A stretch of DNA of 24,736 bases from an uncultured Lachnospiraceae bacterium. Its GTDB lineage: Bacteria; Bacillota; Clostridia; Lachnospirales; Lachnospiraceae. Below the pieces are notes generated by a model. That model was not told where the DNA came from, ran no database searches, and worked only from the letters and a program-made list of their open reading frames with translations. A program made the translations under genes and the position numbers. Position 1 is the first letter of the stretch; every line of letters starts with the position of its first letter. Location: positions 1 through 24,736 of the forward strand of contig CAJUHR010000048.1 of assembly GCA_910586255.1 (NCBI GenBank), in the 5' to 3' direction. Below are positions 1 through 5,621 of this stretch, piece after piece.

Positions 1-52
1 TGCGGCCTCTGCGTCCCGAACGCAGCGCTCTACCAAACTGAGCCACGCCTCG
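1..52 (-). tRNA. tRNA-Pro(CGG), 3' part cut by window edge
   Basis: On the minus strand this carries the acceptor 5' strand CGAGGCG, the D arm, and an anticodon stem CTGCG/CGCAG around the loop TTCGGGA, giving anticodon CGG (reads CCG). The T arm and acceptor 3' strand lie outside the window. Over the shared part it is identical to the complete tRNA-Pro at 5475-5548. It has its own promoter at 64-92, so it is a separate gene rather than a fragment. Confidence 0.93.
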
Positions 53-63
53 ACATCTCCTAT

Positions 64-92
64 ACTATAATACGAATATCGCTTTTTGTCAA
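64..92 (-). promoter_or_regulatory. promoter of the partial tRNA-Pro
   Basis: On the minus strand the -35 box is TTGACA (87-92), followed by a 17-bp spacer and the -10 box TATAGT (64-69). The tRNA 5' end is 12 bp further on. The layout is the same as in the second tRNA-Pro promoter at 5560-5588, including a shared GTATTATA stretch, which suggests the two tRNA units are duplicates. Confidence 0.85.
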
Positions 93-141
93 CTGATATT
101 TTCAAAAATCTCGAATACTCTCGAATACTTGGTTACCGTTC

Positions 142-244
142 GTTACTGTTCACTCCATGACTAATCACTCCGCTGATTAGTCATGAGCCAGTACAGTTAT
201 GGGGCATATGCTGTTACGTTCACAGGGTACCTGTGAACAGTAAC
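142..244. repeat. 103-bp MITE-like element with 12-bp terminal inverted repeats
   Basis: The element begins with GTTACTGTTCAC (142-153) and ends with its exact reverse complement GTGAACAGTAAC (233-244). Inside are a perfect 12-bp inverted repeat, CATGACTAATCA (156-167) with TGATTAGTCATG (174-185), and a second palindrome at 218-238 (GTTCACAG/CTGTGAAC, 5-nt loop). TACCGT occurs at 134-139 and again at 245-250, directly beside the element, and could be a target-site duplication. A degenerate extra copy of the core, GTTACCGTTCG, abuts the left side (132-142). There is no coding capacity. The termini match the dispersed short repeat seen elsewhere in the window. Confidence 0.6.
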
Positions 245-254
245 TACCGTCTAC

Positions 255-297
255 AGATAAATAGAAAATGTAGGTGTCCTCCTTGAACACCTACATT
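255..297 (-). terminator. intrinsic terminator of the dctPQM operon
   Basis: A perfect 11-bp stem (AATGTAGGTGT with ACACCTACATT, 267-297) encloses a 9-nt loop and is followed on the minus strand by the T-rich run TTCTATTTATC. It lies 48 bp after the dctM stop codon. The loop reads TCAAGGAGG, a Shine-Dalgarno-like sequence, which is unusual for a terminator loop. Confidence 0.75.
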
Positions 298-344
298 ATA
301 GCCCCCTATACAGAACAGCCCTTTTACAGATCAACTGCCAATTC

Positions 345-1604
345 TCACATCAGTCCCGGCACCAGCATGGGCACATACAAAATCATAAAGAACACCAGAA
401 CCAACCCCAGAAGATAAGGCACCACCGCCTTGGCAATCTTCTCTATAGGAAGTCCTGTGATTCCCGAGGCCACAAACAGATTGATGGCCACCGGAGGCGT
501 GATCATGCCGATAGCAATACCCACCACAAACACAATGCCGAAATGCACCAGACTGATTCCCATGGCCTTCACCAGAGGCAAAAATACAGGAGTCAGGATT
601 ATAATTGCCGATGAGGTCTCCATAAATACGCCGGCAATCAAAATGATAATCGCAATCAGCAACATGATAATATAAGGATTGCTGGAAACGCTTAGCACGG
701 AGCTGGAAATCGCCTCCGGAATCTTCCAGTTGGCCAGCACCCATCCAAAAGGCCCGCTGCAGGAGATGATGATCATGATCACCGCCGATGTCTTTGCGCT
801 GCCCTTCATAATGTTGAAAAGCTCTTTCGGCCCCATATCCCGGTACACAAAGACCGACACCAGAATGGCATAGATAACCGCCACATCCGCTGCCTCGGAA
901 GGTGTAAAATACCCGGAGAAGATCCCCCCAAGGATAATGAGCGGCATCAAAATCCCCCAAATGGCCCGCATAAAGGTTTTTGCCACATTTTTAAAGGAAA
1001 AAGCCGCCCCCTTGGTGTAATTTTTCTTATGTGCCTCATATAGGGAAATGGCAATCAGGATTACCCCCATCAGCACCCCCGGCACAAAACCGCTTTTAAA
1101 CAAAGTGTTGACACTCTGTTCCGCGATCACTGCATAAAGCACCATGGGAACCGAAGGGGGAATGACCACGCCGATGGTTCCCGCCGCGGCTATCAGCGCC
1201 GCTGATTTGGCCTCATCATAGCCCCGCTTTTTCAGCTCCGGAATCAGGGTGGCGCCCACGGCTGCCGTGGTGGCAGCACCGGAACCGGAAATGGCGGCAA
1301 AGAACATACCGGCCAACACCGACACAATAGAGAGACCGCCCTTAATCATTCCAAGCAGAGCCTCCGCAAATTCCACCAGAACCTTGGACACCTTCCCCTT
1401 GGCCATCAGATCCCCTGCAAAAATGAAGAACGGCACGGCAATCAGGGAGAAGGAGTCCGTGGAGGCAAACATTCTCTGTACGATCATCAGAAGCTGCACG
1501 TCCCCTTTTACCATAACCGCCACAGAGGACAGAACAATGGAAAATGCCACGGGAACTCCCAAAAGAAGGAGAACGATAAAAGTCACAAACAATAACGCCG
1601 CCAT
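345..1604 (-). CDS. dctM: TRAP transporter large permease (DctM family)
   Basis: This is the large membrane subunit of a tripartite ATP-independent periplasmic (TRAP) transporter. It moves a carboxylate-containing solute, delivered by the binding protein, into the cell using an ion gradient. The 419 residues are almost wholly hydrophobic, with about a dozen membrane segments. Family-typical stretches are visible: GVPVAFSI near the N-terminus, AISGSGAATTAAVGATLIPE, IPPSVPMVLYA, and ITPPVAINLFVASGITG near the C-terminus. Length is usual for DctM (about 425). The start at 1604 is chosen because AAGGAGG lies 9 bases ahead of it, inside the 3' end of dctQ. An upstream in-frame start at 1625 would overlap dctQ more and lacks a site. 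The dctQ stop and this ATG are separated by one base, so translation is probably coupled. Confidence 0.95.
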   Translation of the reverse strand: MAALLFVTFIVLLLLGVPVAFSIVLSSVAVMVKGDVQLLMIVQRMFASTDSFSLIAVPFFIFAGDLMAKGKVSKVLVEFAEALLGMIKGGLSIVSVLAGMFFAAISGSGAATTAAVGATLIPELKKRGYDEAKSAALIAAAGTIGVVIPPSVPMVLYAVIAEQSVNTLFKSGFVPGVLMGVILIAISLYEAHKKNYTKGAAFSFKNVAKTFMRAIWGILMPLIILGGIFSGYFTPSEAADVAVIYAILVSVFVYRDMGPKELFNIMKGSAKTSAVIMIIISCSGPFGWVLANWKIPEAISSSVLSVSSNPYIIMLLIAIIILIAGVFMETSSAIIILTPVFLPLVKAMGISLVHFGIVFVVGIAIGMITPPVAINLFVASGITGLPIEKIAKAVVPYLLGLVLVFFMILYVPMLVPGLM

Positions 1605-1605
1605 C

Positions 1606-2103
1606 TCACCCTTCCTCCTTTCCAAACAAATGCAGAAGATTCTGAATCACCGCGTCCAAAGCATGAAAAGCCATGATCCCACAGCCGATAGGGATACATG
1701 TATAGATGTACCGCATAGGCAGGCGCATGGCCGGCGACAACTGCTTTCCCTGCCTGCCAAAATACTGGACGCCATAGCACACAATCAAGACAAAAAGGAA
1801 AGCGCAAAGACCGTGAATGACGATCTGCAGCACGTTTTTTGCCTTGTCCGGCAAAAGATCCTGGACGATGGAAATGGAGATGTGACCGGCATGCTTGTAC
1901 ACACAGCCGGATCCCAGCAGTGTGCTCCAGATCAGCAGATACCGGGTCGCCTCTTCACTCCAGGCCAATGAGGTAAAGAAAATACGGCAGACAATCTGCG
2001 CTCCTGTAATCACTACCATTGCGCCCAGCATGAATACGATCACGACCTCCATAACCTTATCCAGTATATCGCTGAGCTTATGAATACCTTGTACAATAAT
2101 CAA
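1606..2103 (-). CDS. dctQ: TRAP transporter small permease (DctQ family)
   Basis: This is the small membrane subunit that pairs with DctM in the TRAP transporter. Four hydrophobic segments are visible, including VVIVFMLGAMVVITG and NVLQIVIHGLCAFLFVLIV, plus the family-like WSEEATRYLLIWSTLLGSG stretch after the second segment. The reading frame is open from an ATG at 2148. The TTG at 2103 is preferred because AAAGGGG stands about 9 bases ahead of it, and because the longer start would place the initiation codon inside the CCGGCCGG hairpin at 2138-2161. With TTG the protein is 165 residues, normal for DctQ (about 160-180). The start choice is an inference. Confidence 0.9.
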   Translation of the reverse strand: MIIVQGIHKLSDILDKVMEVVIVFMLGAMVVITGAQIVCRIFFTSLAWSEEATRYLLIWSTLLGSGCVYKHAGHISISIVQDLLPDKAKNVLQIVIHGLCAFLFVLIVCYGVQYFGRQGKQLSPAMRLPMRYIYTCIPIGCGIMAFHALDAVIQNLLHLFGKEEG

Positions 2104-2137
2104 AATAGGATTCCCCTTTCGTAAATCGTCCTGAAAT

Positions 2138-2161
2138 CCGGCCGGCATACACCCCGGCCGG
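2138..2161 (-). other. GC-rich stem-loop between dctP and dctQ
   Basis: Two copies of CCGGCCGG (2138-2145 and 2154-2161) can pair around an 8-nt loop, directly after the dctP stop codon. No T-run follows. In binding-protein-dependent transport operons such hairpins often stabilise the upstream message, so the binding protein is made in excess. That role is inferred here. Confidence 0.6.
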
Positions 2162-2172
2162 CAAATTTTTCC

Positions 2173-3279
2173 TTATTTCATGCCTGCAATTACTTCCTGG
2201 ATTCTTGCCACGTAGTCACTGTACTCGCTGTACTGATCATAAACCGGCTGTACCGCTTCCTTGAAGGAGGCCAGATCCGGCTCCTCAATAACCTCCATGC
2301 CGTTGTCCTTCAAAGCCTGAAGCTGAGAGCTTTCCTGATCTGCCACCCAAGCACGCTCATACTCCGCTGCCTCCTGGGCCGCATCCAAAAAGATCTGCTG
2401 GGTATCAGCATCCAGGGAATCAAACAGAGCCGCGCTCATGGTAATGATGGCCGTGGAATAGGAATGGCGGTCCAGGGTCACATATTTCTGGGATTCCCAC
2501 AGGCTGTAGGAATAGATCACGTTAATCGGGTTCTCCTGTCCCTGGACGGTTCCCTGCTGCAGAGCCGTCAAAGCATCCGCCCACGCCATGGGGGTGGCAT
2601 TTACATCCATAGCCTGAAAGCTGGCCGTATAGACGTCATTTTCCATAATACGAATGGTCATACCGGAAAGATCTGCTGCAGACTGAATCGGCTTTACGCT
2701 GTTGGTCAGATTGCGGAAGCCTCTCTCCGCATAGGCAAGGCCTTTGAGCCCGGAATCCTCTAAAGTGTCCAGAAGCTCTCTGCCGATCTCACCGTCAAGC
2801 ACCGCATATGCCTCCTCATTGCTGGCAAACAGATAAGGCATATCCAGAACTCCCATAGCAGATGAGAAATTGATAAAGGGTCCGCTGGTGATAATTCCCA
2901 TATCCAAAGTACCGATCTGCATGCTCTCTAACATATCCCGCTCACCGCCTAAGGTACCGTTGGGATAAATCTCGATGGCATAAGCGCCGTTGGTCCGCTC
3001 CGCCACCAGCTCGGCAAACTTTTCTGCCGCCACCTGGAAGCTGTCCTGCTCATTGACCGTGGTACCCAGCTTAAATACGGTAGCTCCCTCCGGCGTTTCC
3101 TGCGAACTGTCATCGGCCTCCTCACTCTTTGCCGCCTCTGTGCTGTCACCGGCCTCCTTGCTCTCCGCCGCCGTCCCGACAGCCGCCCCATTAGAGCTGT
3201 CGGAAGAGCCGCAGCCAGTCACTGTGAAAGCCATCATCGCCGACAGAGCCAGCGCCATGATTTTCAAATTCTTTTTCAT
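2173..3279 (-). CDS. dctP: TRAP transporter solute-binding lipoprotein (DctP family)
   Basis: This is the extracytoplasmic binding protein that hands substrate to DctQM. The N-terminus is a lipoprotein signal: MKKNLK, a hydrophobic stretch, then a lipobox ending in the lipidated Cys of VTGCGSS (about residue 23). About 45 acidic, Ser/Glu-rich linker residues follow before the DctP fold starts at FKLGTTVNEQDSFQ. Family motifs include GFRNLTNSVKPI, LSGMTIRIMENDVY and MAWADALTALQQGTVQGQEN; the Arg in GMTIRI is the position that normally clamps a substrate carboxylate. Total 368 residues, usual for a lipid-anchored DctP. The ribosome binding site AAGGAGG is 10 bases ahead of the ATG. It is the first gene of dctPQM and stands behind a T-box leader, so its substrate is probably an amino acid or a related 2-oxo acid rather than a C4-dicarboxylate. 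That substrate is inferred. Confidence 0.95.
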   Translation of the reverse strand: MKKNLKIMALALSAMMAFTVTGCGSSDSSNGAAVGTAAESKEAGDSTEAAKSEEADDSSQETPEGATVFKLGTTVNEQDSFQVAAEKFAELVAERTNGAYAIEIYPNGTLGGERDMLESMQIGTLDMGIITSGPFINFSSAMGVLDMPYLFASNEEAYAVLDGEIGRELLDTLEDSGLKGLAYAERGFRNLTNSVKPIQSAADLSGMTIRIMENDVYTASFQAMDVNATPMAWADALTALQQGTVQGQENPINVIYSYSLWESQKYVTLDRHSYSTAIITMSAALFDSLDADTQQIFLDAAQEAAEYERAWVADQESSQLQALKDNGMEVIEEPDLASFKEAVQPVYDQYSEYSDYVARIQEVIAGMK

Positions 3280-3334
3280 AATTGTTCATCCTCCTTGAAC
3301 GAAAGTAAATATATTGTCAACTGCCGTTTGAAAC

Positions 3335-3365
3335 GCAACAGTTCAGATAATCCTTGAACCGTTAC
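3335..3365. repeat. short palindromic repeat in the dctP leader
   Basis: GCAACAGTTCA (3335-3345) pairs with TGAACCGTTAC (3355-3365), allowing G-U pairs, around a 9-nt loop. It lies in the dctP leader between the T-box terminator and the gene. It belongs to the dispersed GTAAC(A/G)GTTCA family found elsewhere in the window. Confidence 0.6.
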
Positions 3366-3427
3366 CTTTAAAACAACAGACTTGACCGGATCACAACCTA
3401 TTGTGTTTCATAGGACGCAATTCCTAT

Positions 3428-3467
3428 AAAACAAAAAACAGCTCCTGTCTCCCAAGAGACAAAAGCT
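3428..3467 (-). terminator. T-box regulatory terminator
   Basis: AGCTTTTGTCTC and GAGACAGGAGCT form a 12-bp stem (with G-U pairs) around TTGG, followed on the minus strand by GTTTTTTGTTTT. It comes 8 bases after the T-box sequence, as expected for the terminator that competes with the antiterminator. Confidence 0.9.
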
Positions 3468-3724
3468 GAAAACTTCTGCGGTACCACTCTCATTACTGTC
3501 AAAAGACAGTCCCTCATTCCCGTCAGCCGCGGCCGGGCATAACAGGCTGTGCTGTAACGGGCACCTGCCGGTCTGGCCTACACAGATTGAAACACTTTTC
3601 CTTCAGCCGGACTGCTCAAAGGCGATTTTCCTGAAAACTCAGCCGCCGCGTTCCACCACCCCACGGCTCTCTGAAGACCCTGTAATCAGTACTCTTCCTC
3701 ATCAACACATTAATATGTAAAATC
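3428..3724 (-). ncRNA. T-box riboswitch leader of dctPQM, probable Ile (AUC) specifier
   Basis: This leader senses uncharged tRNA. On the minus strand in order: GAGGAAGAGTA (stem I base with the AGTA loop-E strand), the distal stem I signature AGAGAGCC (3665-3672) followed by GGGGTGGTGG, the specifier loop GAAAATCG, then CCTTTGAGC. Much further on comes the conserved T-box AATGAGAGTGGTACCGC (3478-3494), then the terminator. CTGA beside AGTA pairs with TCAG beside GAAAATCG, which places the specifier strand. In the usual GAAx-NNN-R register the codon is AUC (3624-3626), isoleucine; AAU (Asn) is the alternative if the register shifts by one. It stands between a strong promoter and dctP, so uncharged tRNA should switch on the transporter. 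Confidence 0.93.
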
Positions 3725-3731
3725 ATTGCAT

Positions 3732-3760
3732 ATAATAACTCTGAAAAAAACATTTGTCAA
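3732..3760 (-). promoter_or_regulatory. promoter of the T-box leader and dctPQM
   Basis: On the minus strand TTGACA (3755-3760), a 17-bp spacer, and TATTAT (3732-3737). Transcription would start near 3724, about 20 bases before T-box stem I. Confidence 0.85.
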
Positions 3761-3848
3761 TGAAAATTTTTTACAAATGAAGCCGCATTCCATTTTTTCC
3801 GCGTTTTTGTCACCGTTCATAATCATAAACCGCACAAAAACTGCTTAT

Positions 3849-4370
3849 TCATTTCCCGTTATCTATACTATAAACGCACACATTCCGGTAAGACCCTTTT
3901 TTAAAACCCCTGCCTCTTCTAAAGCCTTCCTGCCTAAAACCGCATTTTTCAAACAATCTCCGGGACATGGTATTATATTCCAAAATATCGGAGTAAATAC
4001 GGCTCAATCCCAGCCGGTCAAAGGCATAAGCTACCAAAGCATTTACGGCATCCTGCCCATATCCCTTTCCCCTGAAAATTCCCGCAAGCTTAATATAAAT
4101 CTCTGCCGCCCCGTTTTCCAAGTCCATATCCGAAAGTATGATGATTCCCAGGCCGTTCTCCGGCCTCTCCTTATCAGCAATAACCCTTCGCACCTCCCGG
4201 GCGGAATCCGGCAGGGAACAAAACCAATTCATCTGATGATCACAGGAAACAGAGTCAATATATCCTCCTGTCACCTTCACAATCTGCGGATCCCCGATCA
4301 GATTCATCACCATTTCCCGGTCCTGTTCTTCCATGGTCCGAAGAATCACCTTACTGCCAATTATATCCAT
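3849..4370 (-). CDS. GNAT family N-acetyltransferase (RimJ/RimL-like)
   Basis: This is a 173-residue acetyl-CoA-dependent acyltransferase of the GNAT fold. The N-terminus (IIGSKVILRTMEEQD) matches the opening strand of RimJ/RimL-type members. The acetyl-CoA pyrophosphate-binding motif is seen as GIFRGKGYGQDAVNAL (about residues 97-112), and the C-terminal signature as YNTMSRRLFEKCGF (about 131-144). The acceptor (protein N-terminus, antibiotic or small amine) cannot be told from sequence. AAGGAG lies 9 bases ahead of the ATG. It follows the methyltransferase-like gene by 78 bp, with a palindromic repeat in between, and ends about 90 bp before the T-box promoter. Confidence 0.85.
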   Translation of the reverse strand: MDIIGSKVILRTMEEQDREMVMNLIGDPQIVKVTGGYIDSVSCDHQMNWFCSLPDSAREVRRVIADKERPENGLGIIILSDMDLENGAAEIYIKLAGIFRGKGYGQDAVNALVAYAFDRLGLSRIYSDILEYNTMSRRLFEKCGFRQEGFRRGRGFKKGSYRNVCVYSIDNGK

Positions 4371-4440
4371 AAGGCCTTACTCCTTTTTTGCCAAAAGCAT
4401 CCCCCCTCTTTCTTTGCCCCTGGCATATGTATAAAATATT

Positions 4441-4475
4441 GTAACAGTTCAAACGGGTATCTTCCTGTCCGTCTG
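4441..4475. repeat. dispersed palindromic repeat overlapping a gene end
   Basis: GTAACAGTTCAAACGGG is followed by a loop and the partly complementary CTGTCCGTCTG. Bases 4447-4475 read on the minus strand match 25 of 29 bases of the copy at 13405-13433 on the plus strand. The stop codon and last residues (TDRKIPV) of the methyltransferase-like gene are encoded by this repeat. Confidence 0.65.
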
Positions 4476-5114
4476 CGCCGGACAAGAAGCATGGAATGCC
4501 CAGCCCGCCTCCAATATCAGAATCCTCTCTCTGGGATCCTCCCCGGGAAACAAATCGCGGCAATCGATTTCATCAACAAACATCAGTTCATCCCGTGTCA
4601 TCAGATATCCCACATACTCGTCTGATGGATAATAGAAAAACAGAAAAAGCTCCCTTGGCTTCCTGCAATAGGAATCCATAATCCTTGCCAGCACGGTCTT
4701 TAAAATCTCCACAGAAAAAGGATTAAAAAAATAGCATCGGTCCACATCTTCCGGAACAAGATACTGTTCCGCGCCAATTGGCACAAAATCTGTTCTTTGG
4801 CCGGACACTGCTGTTTCCTGATTGCCCACAGCACTTGAATAAACGCGCCCGTCATATTCTATTCCCACAGACCGGCACCGGGTTTGATAGGACAGGTAAA
4901 AGCAGACACGCCCTTTGCCTGTGCCGTAATCAAGAACTATATTCTTCTTTCCAAAGTAGCCGCTGTCAGCCAGTCTTTCCAGCACACAGTATGGGGTCGG
5001 CTCATATGGATAATGGTGCTCGTCAGAATTTGAATCATCTCGCCCTGTTGTCTTTATTCGCAGCAGCTTATCCCACTGAAATTCCTTTTGATTCATAGTC
5101 GTATCAATTTCCAT
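4449..5114 (-). CDS. putative class I SAM-dependent methyltransferase
   Basis: A Rossmann-type SAM-binding motif is visible as NIVLDYGTGKGRVCFYLS (motif I, about 60 residues in), followed by an acidic strand end in SVGIEYDGRVY and a motif-IV-like CYFFNPFSVEIL. The target is unknown. Translation probably starts at the ATG at 5114 (MEIDTTMNQKEF) or at the ATG at 5096. Neither has a good ribosome binding site; the frame stays open further upstream but runs into GC-rich structured sequence. The last seven residues come from a dispersed repeat at 4441-4475, so the C-terminus may have been remodelled by repeat insertion. It lies downstream of the tRNA cluster and could be served by read-through from it. 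The fold assignment is fairly secure, the function is not. Confidence 0.7.
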   Translation of the reverse strand: MEIDTTMNQKEFQWDKLLRIKTTGRDDSNSDEHHYPYEPTPYCVLERLADSGYFGKKNIVLDYGTGKGRVCFYLSYQTRCRSVGIEYDGRVYSSAVGNQETAVSGQRTDFVPIGAEQYLVPEDVDRCYFFNPFSVEILKTVLARIMDSYCRKPRELFLFFYYPSDEYVGYLMTRDELMFVDEIDCRDLFPGEDPRERILILEAGWAFHASCPAQTDRKIPV

Positions 5115-5128
5115 AGCTTTTATAATCG

Positions 5129-5203
5129 AGTAGGGGAGGGTATTTCCCCTACTTGCCGCGCGGCCCGCACGCCGCTGTGGCGGCATATTCCTCTGTTCGG
5201 GCC
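5129..5203 (-). other. structured GC-rich leader between tRNA-Thr and methyltransferase gene
   Basis: Reading the minus strand, GGCCCG (5198-5203) pairs with CGGGCC (5162-5167) and encloses a GCCGC/GCGGC hairpin (5171-5184). A perfect 8-bp stem, AGTAGGGG/CCCCTACT (5129-5153, 9-nt loop), follows 15 bases before the putative start codon. No T-run follows, so it is not a standard intrinsic terminator. It may be a tRNA-transcript 3' structure or a leader for the next gene. Confidence 0.4.
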
Positions 5204-5269
5204 TGTGCATACAAAAAATGCGTACCCTCCTGGATACACATTCTTCCTGCTTTTAAATCCAAATACAAA

Positions 5270-5342
5270 AGCTCCCGGCCGGACTCGAACCGGCGACCCA
5301 CGCATTACGAATGCGTTGCGCTACCAACTGCGCTACGGAAGC
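5270..5342 (-). tRNA. tRNA-Thr(CGT)
   Basis: On the minus strand the acceptor GCTTCCG pairs with CGGGAGC. The anticodon stem ACGCA/TGCGT holds the loop TTCGTAA, giving anticodon CGT (reads ACG). The T arm has the usual GGTTCGAGTCC. CCA is not encoded. Third and last tRNA of the cluster. Confidence 0.96.
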
Positions 5343-5373
5343 ACAAAAATGCTTTGGACATTGCCCAAAGCAT
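5343..5373 (-). terminator. hairpin with U-run between tRNA-Glu and tRNA-Thr
   Basis: ATGCTTTGG (minus strand) pairs perfectly with CCAAAGCAT around a 7-nt loop (5349-5373), followed by TTTTGT and then immediately the tRNA-Thr. It resembles a weak intrinsic terminator inside the cluster and could lower tRNA-Thr output, or it may be only a processing hairpin. Confidence 0.45.
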
Positions 5374-5379
5374 CTCCTA

Positions 5380-5451
5380 TGACCTCACCGGGAATCGAAC
5401 CCGGGTTTACGCCGTGAGAGGGCGTCGTCTTGACCGCTTGACCATGAGGCC
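5380..5451 (-). tRNA. tRNA-Glu(CTC)
   Basis: On the minus strand the acceptor GGCCTCA pairs with TGAGGTC (one G-U). The anticodon stem ACGCC/GGCGT holds the loop CTCTCAC, giving anticodon CTC (reads GAG). The T arm has GGTTCGATTCC. CCA is not encoded. Second tRNA of the cluster. Confidence 0.96.
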
Positions 5452-5474
5452 ATGATGAATGACGATAAAGCTCA

Positions 5475-5548
5475 TCGAGGCGACAAGATTCGAACTTGCG
5501 GCCTCTGCGTCCCGAACGCAGCGCTCTACCAAACTGAGCCACGCCTCG
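5475..5548 (-). tRNA. tRNA-Pro(CGG)
   Basis: On the minus strand the acceptor CGAGGCG pairs fully with CGCCTCG, with discriminator A. The anticodon loop TTCGGGA gives CGG (reads CCG). The T arm has AGTTCGAATCT. CCA is not encoded. First tRNA of the cluster, 11 bp from its -10 box. A second copy is cut by the left window edge. Confidence 0.96.
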
Positions 5549-5559
5549 ACACCTTTCAC

Positions 5560-5588
5560 AGTATAATACAAATTGTTTTAATTGTCAA
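5560..5588 (-). promoter_or_regulatory. promoter of the Pro-Glu-Thr tRNA cluster
   Basis: On the minus strand a consensus TTGACA (5583-5588), a 17-bp spacer, and TATACT (5560-5565). The -35 box begins 33 bp after the polC stop, and no clear terminator separates polC from it. Confidence 0.9.
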
Positions 5589-5621
5589 TAAAATTTTTGC
5601 GATTTTCCTCATTTTTCCCCT

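Noticed and set aside
345..3279. TRAP operon as a sialic acid transporter serving the AGE-family enzyme
   Set aside because: The two loci are 20 kb apart with the essential cluster between them, and the TRAP operon has a T-box leader that points to an amino-acid-related substrate.
3315..3320. TTGACA as a second promoter directly before dctP
   Set aside because: No -10 box lies at the right distance; the position it would need is occupied by the dctP ribosome binding site.
3726..4625. 299-codon open frame on the plus strand
   Set aside because: It overlaps the T-box promoter, the GNAT gene and the methyltransferase gene in antisense, and its sequence resembles no protein family.
1..5548. A 5.4-kb genomic island bounded by two tRNA-Pro copies
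   Set aside because: Both tRNA copies have their own promoters and no integrase or phage genes lie between them, so tRNA-unit duplication explains the repeat better than attachment sites.
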